Positions 7,285 to 14,187 of a DNA stretch of 64,000 bases are shown in pieces (within the stretch, counting starts at the first letter, position 1; the number at the start of each line of letters is the position of its first letter). The stretch spans positions 1 to 64,000 of the forward strand of contig NZ_JWLC01000003.1 of NCBI RefSeq assembly GCF_000813745.1. Reading direction: 5' to 3'. The notes under the pieces were generated by a model that did no database searches, was not told where the DNA came from, and worked only from the letters and a program-made list of their open reading frames with translations. A program made the position numbers and the translations under genes. The DNA comes from Leisingera sp. ANG-M1. GTDB taxonomy: Bacteria > Pseudomonadota > Alphaproteobacteria > Rhodobacterales > Rhodobacteraceae.

Positions 7285-8806
7285 GGAAGCCTGTGACCGG
7301 AAACTTGGCGCAGATTTCGGCCTCCAGCGACGGGTCGGTCAGCGGTTCGGCAGCGCCGAGGATCTCATGCACCCGTTCCTTGGCCCGCTCACGCAGGTCC
7401 GGCTTGCCGGCTTCGACCCAGGCGTCCGGCGGCTCGCGGCTGGCCAGCGCCGGGTAGTGGTAGGCGGAGGACATCAGCTCCAGCGTTTGCGCGTGGCCCA
7501 GGTAGTGGCCCGGCCCGCCGAGGCAGACGTCGCGGATCACATCAATCGACAGACTCTCTTCGGTCACGTCGATGCCGCGGATCACTTGGCGGGCGGCGGC
7601 GATCATCTCGTCGTCGATCACATAGGCCTCCAGCGCGCAGCCGACGATGGAGCCAATCATGCCGGTGGCCTCATAGATCACATCCGCGCCGGCCAGGCCT
7701 GCTGCGAGGTTGGTCATGCCTTTCTCATAGCCATATTGCGCATCCGTGGTTTTGGAATCGGTCATTCCGCCGGAGGTGCAATTGGGCAGCTCGTACCAGC
7801 GCGCCATCTGGGCAGAGGCGGCATTCAGGACCGCAATTTCGCCGCCGCCGCCGGAGAAGGCACCGGTGCGCAGGTCCGAGACAAAGGGCCAGTTGGCCCA
7901 GATCACCGGCGCGCCTTTGCGGGCCAGCTGCACCATAGCGATGCCCGCGAGCGACTCGGCCACGGTCTGGGCCATAGTGCCTGCCAGCGCCGCAGGCGCA
8001 GTGGCCCCGGCCTGGGCTGCGTTGGTCATTTTGACCGGGAAGCCGCGGCGGGCTGCTTCCATGGCAACGACGGTGTTGTCTTCGCCGTACATCAAAGGCG
8101 GCACAACGGCGCACGTGTTGCAGGTGGTGAAGGGTTGCGCGGCAAAGGCGCCCTCGCCGCCCAGGATCATGTCATACATTTCTGCGCATTCGCTGACGTG
8201 TTCCGGCAGGTTGAAGCCGATCCCCAGCGGCTTGGCGGTGCCTGCCGCACAGGCATAGGCGATGGAGAGGTCGAACTGTCGCAAATCCGTGATCTCGGAC
8301 GGCACGCAGGTGCGGTTGAAGACCTGGATATGCGGCAGGTTCTCGACCAGCCGGGCGCAGTCATAGAGGTCCTGCAGAGTTGAAGGACGCCATTCGCCGG
8401 TGCTGATATCCACCATCCGCACCGCCATCCCTCCGGTGGCGTAATGGGTAATGCCGGCGCCAAGCGGCACGTTCAGCTCTTGGCGGCGGCCATGCAGGGT
8501 GATCTGCTTGGGCACCCATTCCAGCATCTCGGCAATCCAGCTGCGCGGGAAGCGGAGGCGGCCGTCATCGCCGACGGGCAGGCCTGCGGCAACGGCGGCC
8601 AAACGCAGCTCTTCCGGCACCCCGCCCATGCCGATCTCTTCGAGAATGGTCAGCGCGGCCTCGTGGATCTGCTGCACCCCTTCGTCGCTGAGCGGGCAGT
8701 AGTGGCCACCGGAAACAGGTGAGACCACTCCCGCGTCTGGCGCGGTGCGGGCCGCCTTGCGCTCTTTGCGGCCGCGGCGGCGGGTTATGTCCGGCTGATC
8801 GTCCAT
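7274..8806 (-). CDS. MttB-family (trimethylamine methyltransferase-like) protein, non-pyrrolysine
   Basis: This 510-residue protein has the length and landmarks of the MttB superfamily: a basic N-terminus (RRRGRKERKAART), HYATGGMAVRMVD, TCNTCAVVPPLMYG, an AGATAPAALAGTMAQTVAE segment and a C-terminal GPGHYLGHAQTLELM. There is no in-frame TAG, so it belongs to the pyrrolysine-free branch, whose characterised members demethylate quaternary amines such as glycine betaine, passing the methyl to a corrinoid protein. No corrinoid protein is encoded in the window. It sits in an operon with dimethylglycine-dehydrogenase-type flavoproteins, which fits stepwise demethylation of a methylated amine. Overlaps of 22 and 11 bases with its neighbours indicate translational coupling. 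Confidence 0.88.
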   Translation of the reverse strand: MDDQPDITRRRGRKERKAARTAPDAGVVSPVSGGHYCPLSDEGVQQIHEAALTILEEIGMGGVPEELRLAAVAAGLPVGDDGRLRFPRSWIAEMLEWVPKQITLHGRRQELNVPLGAGITHYATGGMAVRMVDISTGEWRPSTLQDLYDCARLVENLPHIQVFNRTCVPSEITDLRQFDLSIAYACAAGTAKPLGIGFNLPEHVSECAEMYDMILGGEGAFAAQPFTTCNTCAVVPPLMYGEDNTVVAMEAARRGFPVKMTNAAQAGATAPAALAGTMAQTVAESLAGIAMVQLARKGAPVIWANWPFVSDLRTGAFSGGGGEIAVLNAASAQMARWYELPNCTSGGMTDSKTTDAQYGYEKGMTNLAAGLAGADVIYEATGMIGSIVGCALEAYVIDDEMIAAARQVIRGIDVTEESLSIDVIRDVCLGGPGHYLGHAQTLELMSSAYHYPALASREPPDAWVEAGKPDLRERAKERVHEILGAAEPLTDPSLEAEICAKFPVTGFHGG

Positions 8807-9417
8807 CGCAATTGATCCAGTCTGTCTTGCCCGTAAACGGGCTGGTTTTGGTATTCGAACAGCGGCACGCCCCAGTGGCCGGCATCAAACATGGCCTGCT
8901 GGTTTGCCGTGAAATACGCGTCTGCCTCGGGAAGCAGCGCCTCATGCTGATCCGCCGGCCCCGCAGGCAGGCCGCAATCTGCCAGCAGCGCGCGGATCTG
9001 CTCCGGCTGGTCCCAGCCCCGGTGCAGCCCGGACCAGATGCGCCGCATCAGGCCGCTGTAGAGGGGGTACCGGCGCTCACCATCCGCAGCCCAAAGCATG
9101 TTGTAAAGTCGCCTGACCCGCGCCTGTTCGCTGGTGGCGATCCACAGCGAACCCGGCGTCCAGTTAACCGGCGAAGGATCGGGGTCACCGTAAGGCAACT
9201 TCAGGAATGCCGCGGTGCGAACCGCATCGAGACTGAAATAGGCCTGCTCAATCGGGCCGCGGTCTGCATAGGCTTCCGGGATGCGGATCACGCCCGGCAG
9301 CACCGGCCGCATCACGATCTCCACCCGGAGATCCCGGGCCAGCGCGTCAAGACGGTCCAGGGCAAAGTAGCAATAGGGGCTTTGAAAGGAGCCGAAAAAG
9401 GTGACACGCCGGGCCAT
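8785..9417 (-). CDS. DsbA-fold 2-hydroxychromene-2-carboxylate isomerase-like protein
   Basis: This 210-residue protein resembles 2-hydroxychromene-2-carboxylate isomerase and kappa-class glutathione transferases: an N-terminal strand then FFGSFQSPYCYFALDRL, with Ser13-Pro14-Tyr15 in place of a redox CxxC, a long helical insert, and a C-terminal WGVPLFEYQNQPVYGQDRLDQL that matches the family's GVPTF...FfGQdRl ending. Members use glutathione for isomerisation. Here it is the fourth gene of the methylated-amine operon, 3 bases after the FrhB-like gene and overlapping MttB by 22 bases. Its role in that pathway is unknown. Confidence 0.82.
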   Translation of the reverse strand: MARRVTFFGSFQSPYCYFALDRLDALARDLRVEIVMRPVLPGVIRIPEAYADRGPIEQAYFSLDAVRTAAFLKLPYGDPDPSPVNWTPGSLWIATSEQARVRRLYNMLWAADGERRYPLYSGLMRRIWSGLHRGWDQPEQIRALLADCGLPAGPADQHEALLPEADAYFTANQQAMFDAGHWGVPLFEYQNQPVYGQDRLDQLRWTISRT

Positions 9418-9420
9418 AGT

Positions 9421-10167
9421 TCAATCTCTCAGCTTGGGGGTAGATTCCGAGGCCCTGTCGATCTGGACCCGCTCGCGCGTGCCCTCGCGCTGGCAGGCTG
9501 CGTCCGCCGCGCGCAAGCCCTCGTAGCGGGTGCCTACGGCGTATTTCTTGTTGCGCTGCTGCGGCTGCACGCTGTCCATGTCGCGTGGATCCACCTCTTC
9601 GGTGACGGTCAAGTAGCCTGCCTCCACCGCCCGGCGCACCAGATCGGCGTCGCGGGCGCTGCGCACCACGATGGCGTTGGTGCCGGGGTCATCATCATCG
9701 GTCTCAGGGGCAGGCGAGCAGCCGGACCAGATGTGGGGGGCGGCGGTGTCGGCGGTTTCACCGATGCCGTCCGGGCAGACTTTGCAGCAGAGGGGCAGTA
9801 CCCACATGCTCTCGTTCGTGCCCCAGAAATCGGTGTAGCGTTTCTCGACCACGGTGCCGTCGGCCATCTCAATCCTGGTTGGGCCGGGGCAGCCGCGGTA
9901 GCGGAAGCCGGTGACCTGCTCCGGGTCCAGCCGTTCCAGCACATCTGCAGCGGTTTCCGAGACCGCGCGGCCGGTGGAGCTGGCATGGCGCACCTCGGGC
10001 AGGCTCAGCGAGCATTGCATGTGACTGTCGCCGCGGACAATCAGGAGTTCCTCGCTCGCGATACCCTCCTGCTCGGCGGTGATTACTTCCGGTGCAGAGT
10101 AGACGCGCCACGGCAGGCTTTCGCAGGCGCCCGGCGGTGTGGCGAATTCAATGGCTCTTGCATCCAT
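9421..10167 (-). CDS. FrhB/FdhB C-terminal-domain protein without the N-terminal domain
   Basis: The 248-residue product has the C-terminal domain of the coenzyme F420 hydrogenase/dehydrogenase beta-subunit family: GFRYRGCPGPTRIEMADG (88-104), YTDFWG, then CCKVCPDGIGETAD (127-140), which recalls the family's CxxCpD...ADi motif, and a DPGTNAIVVRSARDADLV segment. Usual family members are near 400 residues and carry a separate N-domain; here only about 85 unrelated-looking residues precede the match. A strong AAGGGAGG five bases before ATG at 10167 supports this start as real. Members bind flavin and/or Fe-S; F420 use is not implied. Third gene of the operon, 22 bases after the aldehyde dehydrogenase. 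Confidence 0.68.
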   Translation of the reverse strand: MDARAIEFATPPGACESLPWRVYSAPEVITAEQEGIASEELLIVRGDSHMQCSLSLPEVRHASSTGRAVSETAADVLERLDPEQVTGFRYRGCPGPTRIEMADGTVVEKRYTDFWGTNESMWVLPLCCKVCPDGIGETADTAAPHIWSGCSPAPETDDDDPGTNAIVVRSARDADLVRRAVEAGYLTVTEEVDPRDMDSVQPQQRNKKYAVGTRYEGLRAADAACQREGTRERVQIDRASESTPKLRD

Positions 10168-10189
10168 GGCGTCCCTCCCTTGTTGTTCG

Positions 10190-11611
10190 CTAGCCGGGTG
10201 TGATGGTGATCAGGCGTTCCTCTGTCATATCGCGGATAGCGGCACGCGGCCCTTCACGGCCCCAGCCCGAAGCCTTGCAGCCGCCATAAGGCATCGGATC
10301 GGCGCGGTTGGACGAGGTGTTGTTGGTGTTGAAAAGGCCGACCTCAACCCTCTGTGCGGCCTTCAAGGCGCGGTCGATGTCTTGGGTAAAGATGCCCGCG
10401 GACAGGCCATAGGGCGTGGCGTTCACCGCATCGATCGCGATGTCGAAGTCGTCAAAGGGGATCAGGCTGACGATGGGGGCAAAGGCTTCCTCGGCCAGGA
10501 CCGGCATATTCGGGGAGACATTTTCGAGGACCGTCGGCTGCATCAGTGCGCCTTTACGGGTGCCGCCCAGCCGCAGGGTGGCACCCATGGCAAGGCTGTC
10601 CTTGACCATCTGCTCTGCCCGTTTTGCCTCTGCCCCGGCGATCATCGGGCCGATATCGGTGGCCGGGTCGCGCGGGTCGCCGGTGACGAGCGCAGCAGCC
10701 TGGGCGGTGAAGGTTTCGGCAAAAGCCGCCATTACGCTGCGCTGCACATAGATGCGCTGGATCGAGGTGCAGACCTGGCCCGCCTTGCGAAAGGCAGTAC
10801 CGATACATTTGGCGGCAGCCTTATCTGTGTCAACATCCTCGCAGACCACGACAGCTGAGATGTTGCCCAGCTCCATCTGGGTCCGGCGCATGCCTGCGGC
10901 GGCCTGGATGGCCTCGCCTGCCGGCCCGCCGCCGGTGAAAGCGAAATAGGCCACATCCGGATTGGCGCACAGCGCCCTGCCCGTCTCACCGCCGGGGCCG
11001 TGGATCAGGTTCAGCCAGCCGGGCGGCAGACCTGCTTCCTCAAAGATTTCGGTCAGCAGGGTTGCCGCAAGCGGCGTGTAGCTGGCGGGTTTCAGCACCA
11101 CCGCACTGCCCGCGGCGATGGCCGGGGCGATCTTATGCGCGACGGTGTTGAGCGGCGAATTGAACGGGGTGATGCAGGCCACCACGCCCAACGGCACGCG
11201 GATGGTGAAGGCGAGTTCACCCGGATGGCCAGGCGCAGCGGCAATCGGGATCATCTCGCCGGAGATACGCTTAGCCTCTTCGGCGGAAGTCAGCAGCGTT
11301 TGCTCGCAGCGGGCAAAATCGCCTGCGTTGTCGGCACGGGTAAAGCCGGTTTCGGCGACAAGCGTATCGAGGACCTCCTCCCGGCGGCGCAATAGGATGT
11401 CCCGGGCGCGCATCAGCAGGGTGTAGCGGTCCGGCAGCGGGATCTCGCCGCTGCGGAAAGCGGCTTTGGCTGCAGCCACGGCCTGGTCCACCAGCGCCGC
11501 ATCGGCAATTTCCGCCATTGCGATCTGCTCGCCGGAGTATTTGTCCAGCACCGGGAAGGCGCCCGCACCGTTCTGCCATCTGCCGCCGATGTAAAGCCGT
11601 GCTTGTTTCAT
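10190..11611 (-). CDS. Aldehyde dehydrogenase family protein
   Basis: This 473-residue NAD(P)-dependent aldehyde dehydrogenase has all expected catalytic positions: Asn151 in PFNSPLN, Lys174 in VLKPAS, Glu247 in MELGN and the nucleophile Cys281 in GQVCTSIQR. The GQVCTSxQR context is common in the lactaldehyde/glyceraldehyde-3-phosphate subgroup rather than betaine aldehyde dehydrogenases. It overlaps the upstream flavoprotein gene by 4 bases (ATGA). It may oxidise an aldehyde, possibly formaldehyde or a semialdehyde, released by the demethylation or deamination steps; this is inference from the operon. Confidence 0.92.
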   Translation of the reverse strand: MKQARLYIGGRWQNGAGAFPVLDKYSGEQIAMAEIADAALVDQAVAAAKAAFRSGEIPLPDRYTLLMRARDILLRRREEVLDTLVAETGFTRADNAGDFARCEQTLLTSAEEAKRISGEMIPIAAAPGHPGELAFTIRVPLGVVACITPFNSPLNTVAHKIAPAIAAGSAVVLKPASYTPLAATLLTEIFEEAGLPPGWLNLIHGPGGETGRALCANPDVAYFAFTGGGPAGEAIQAAAGMRRTQMELGNISAVVVCEDVDTDKAAAKCIGTAFRKAGQVCTSIQRIYVQRSVMAAFAETFTAQAAALVTGDPRDPATDIGPMIAGAEAKRAEQMVKDSLAMGATLRLGGTRKGALMQPTVLENVSPNMPVLAEEAFAPIVSLIPFDDFDIAIDAVNATPYGLSAGIFTQDIDRALKAAQRVEVGLFNTNNTSSNRADPMPYGGCKASGWGREGPRAAIRDMTEERLITITPG

Positions 11612-14037
11612 GCCCGCATCCTTTCGCCCCTCGGATCAAAGGGCGCCGTCAGGTGAAGCTGCGCTGGGAAGCGCTCCAGCCCAACCTCCACTTCATAGCC
11701 GTCTGCCAGCAGATCGCGGTCCTCCATGGAGCCCAGCTCAACCCATCCCAAAGCGGCAATCTTGTCCAAAAGCGGCGAATAGGCCGCAGAGGTGATTTCC
11801 CCGGCCAGCACGCCATTCCGGTAAAGCGGCTGGTGGCCGGTGGCCCAGCTGTGTTTGGGCAGGGTCAGGGAGACCAGACGTTTGGTCAGGCCTGTTGCAC
11901 GCTGGGTTTCCAGTGCATCGCGCCCCTTGAAATCCTTGGACCAGTCAATGGCAAAGCCGAGACCCGCCTCCAGCGGTGTTTCGCGGGCGCCCATGTCGTG
12001 GCCCCAGCTGCGGAAACCCTTCTCCAGGCGGCAGGTGTTGAGGGCATGGGCGCCTGCGGGCTGGATGCCCGGGTGCGCATCCATCAGGGCGTCATAGACT
12101 GCAGCCATCATTTCGGTGGGCACATGCAGCTCCCATCCGAGGTCTCCGGCAAAGGAGAGCCGCATTGCCAGCACCCGCACCGGCCCGGCCTCGATCTCGC
12201 GGGCATGGCCGAAAGCGAAACGGGTCAGGTCTTCAGGCGTGATCTTTTGCAGCGCGGTGCGGGCGTCCGGGCCGGTCAGCAGGAGCGTGCCAAGGCCGGA
12301 GGTCACGTCAGTCACGGTGACGAAGTGATCAGCTGTGTGCGATTTGAGCCAGGCTTGGTCGCGCGTCAGCTGTGCGGTGCCAGTAACAAGCAGGAACTCA
12401 GTCTCCGACAGGCGGGTGACCGTCAGGTCGCTCTCCATCCCGCCGGCATCATTCAGAACCGGCGTGTAATGAGCCCGGTCAAAGCCCGAGATATCCGCTG
12501 CACACATCTGCTGCAGTAAGGTTTCGGCATCGCGACCCTCGACCCGCAGCTTGCCAAAGCTGGACTGGTCAAACAGCGCCGCGCCTTCGCGCACAGCGCA
12601 GGCCTCGCGGTTCACGGCCTCCTGCCAGGCGGTTTCGCCAAAGCGCAAATCCTCCGGCGCGACGGTGCCTTCGGGATCAAAGTACAGAGGCTTTTCCCAG
12701 CCGGTGCGGGCTCCGAAACAGGCGCTACGGGCCGCCAGCCTCCCATGCAGCGCAGAACGGCGGATGTTGCGCGCGGTGGCGGGTTCGCGGCCCGGGTAGC
12801 GGATCGAGAAATGGTGCGACAGCATCTCGGGGATCCTTTCAGCCAGGGCCTGCGCGGTGTCCAGCGCCGCCGGGAAACGGCGGATGTCGCAGCCTGAGAG
12901 GTCCACCGGCGGCGCACCGTTCACGATCCACTCGGCCAGCGCCCATCCCGCGCCGCCGCCCAGAACGATGCCTGCCGAATTCATGCCGCAGCAGTACCAG
13001 AAGCCGGGCAGATCTGGCGCCTCCCCCATCAGCGGGGCGTTGTCCTGAGTAAAGCTTTCCGGCCCGTTCAGCAGCATCCGCACCCCGGCGGTTTGCAGGT
13101 CGGGGATGCGGTGGATGGCGCCTTCCATCATCGGCGCGAAATGATCCCAATCCTCGTTCAGAAGGATATAGGCGGCATCCTGCGGCAGCTTCTCCAGCGG
13201 CAATGCCTTGGGGTTGGGTTCGAAACAACCGACCAGCAGCCCGCCGACCTCCTCGCGCCCGTAAAGATGCGCGTCGCCGTCGCGGAACACCGGCAAGTCT
13301 GCGGTGACGCCCGCCATCGGCTCGGTCAGCAGATAGAGGTGCTCGCAGGCAAAGAGCGGTGCGCGCTGGCCGGCCATCCCGGCGATCTCGCGGCCCCAGA
13401 GACCGGCGCAATTGATCACATGGGTTGTGGCAATATGGCCTTGGGAGGTCTCCACCCCGCTAACCCGGCCATTTTGCCGGGCAATGCCGGTGACAGCGGC
13501 ATGTTCCACGATGGTTGCGCCGCCTGCACGGGCACCCTTGGCCAGGGCGTGGCAAATGTTGGAGGGGTCAGCCCGGCTGGAGGATGGTGTCCAGACCGCC
13601 GCAATCACATCATCTGTGCGCATCATCGGCCAGCGGCGGGCGACTTCGGCGGCATCGACCATGTGGCCTTCCAGCCCGAAGTTGTTCATCAGCGTCAGCG
13701 TGTGCTTCAGCTCCTTCAGCCGCTCCTGCGATGTGGCAATGTTCAGATGGCCGCAGCGGCACATGCCCGTCTCGACACCTGTTTCTTCGCGCAGGCACTC
13801 GTACAGTTCGCCGGAATAGCGCGCCAGGGCGGTCTGCGCCCGGGTGCCGCGCATCGGGCTGACCAGCGCCGCGGAATGCCAGGTGGTGCCGGAAGTGAGC
13901 TCGTTCTTTTCCAGCAGAACCACATCCCGCCAGCCCTGCTGCACCAGGTGATAAGCCACCGACAGCCCGGCAATGCCGCCGCCGATCACAACGGCCTGCG
14001 CCTGTGCGGGGAGGGCTGAGCTGGCAGTTTCCGGCAT
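11608..14037 (-). CDS. Dimethylglycine/sarcosine dehydrogenase-type FAD + GcvT protein
   Basis: This 809-residue two-domain protein starts with a DAO-type FAD domain (VVIGGGIAGLSVAYHL at about 15-30) carrying TSGTTWHSA, the position where dimethylglycine dehydrogenases bind FAD covalently to histidine. The second half is a GcvT/aminomethyltransferase-like domain (FDQSSFGKLRVEG, GDLGWELHVP, LEKGFRSWGHDM). Characterised relatives oxidise N-methyl groups and pass formaldehyde to tetrahydrofolate. First gene of the six-gene minus-strand operon; ATG at 14037 has AAGGA 8 bases upstream. A paralogue is encoded head-to-head on the other strand. Confidence 0.9.
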   Translation of the reverse strand: MPETASSALPAQAQAVVIGGGIAGLSVAYHLVQQGWRDVVLLEKNELTSGTTWHSAALVSPMRGTRAQTALARYSGELYECLREETGVETGMCRCGHLNIATSQERLKELKHTLTLMNNFGLEGHMVDAAEVARRWPMMRTDDVIAAVWTPSSSRADPSNICHALAKGARAGGATIVEHAAVTGIARQNGRVSGVETSQGHIATTHVINCAGLWGREIAGMAGQRAPLFACEHLYLLTEPMAGVTADLPVFRDGDAHLYGREEVGGLLVGCFEPNPKALPLEKLPQDAAYILLNEDWDHFAPMMEGAIHRIPDLQTAGVRMLLNGPESFTQDNAPLMGEAPDLPGFWYCCGMNSAGIVLGGGAGWALAEWIVNGAPPVDLSGCDIRRFPAALDTAQALAERIPEMLSHHFSIRYPGREPATARNIRRSALHGRLAARSACFGARTGWEKPLYFDPEGTVAPEDLRFGETAWQEAVNREACAVREGAALFDQSSFGKLRVEGRDAETLLQQMCAADISGFDRAHYTPVLNDAGGMESDLTVTRLSETEFLLVTGTAQLTRDQAWLKSHTADHFVTVTDVTSGLGTLLLTGPDARTALQKITPEDLTRFAFGHAREIEAGPVRVLAMRLSFAGDLGWELHVPTEMMAAVYDALMDAHPGIQPAGAHALNTCRLEKGFRSWGHDMGARETPLEAGLGFAIDWSKDFKGRDALETQRATGLTKRLVSLTLPKHSWATGHQPLYRNGVLAGEITSAAYSPLLDKIAALGWVELGSMEDRDLLADGYEVEVGLERFPAQLHLTAPFDPRGERMRA

Positions 14038-14042
14038 CGGGG

Positions 14043-14074
14043 TATCCTTGTGCGGCTGTATGGCTGCAAGGATA
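14043..14074. promoter_or_regulatory. Inverted repeat in the divergent flavoprotein promoter region
   Basis: TATCCTTG (14043-14050) and CAAGGATA (14067-14074) form perfect 8-bp arms around a 16-base spacer, in the 150-base gap between two divergent flavoprotein genes. The near arm contains the ribosome binding site of the minus-strand gene, so it could act as an operator for both units or as an mRNA hairpin masking that site. No dedicated regulator gene lies in this island. Function is inferred from position only. Confidence 0.4.
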
Positions 14075-14187
14075 GGCAGCGGCTTATGCCTGCTCCCAAT
14101 GCCTTTTTGTAATAACAGTCATGCCGGCGAGTCAGCTTGCCGCATCCTCTGCTTGCCCGCAGACTGGCCCGGAAACGGGAGGCTGGC

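Noticed and set aside
9421-10167. F420-dependent metabolism suggested by the FrhB/FdhB-type protein
   Set aside because: The family includes many F420-independent members, and no F420 biosynthesis gene is in the window.
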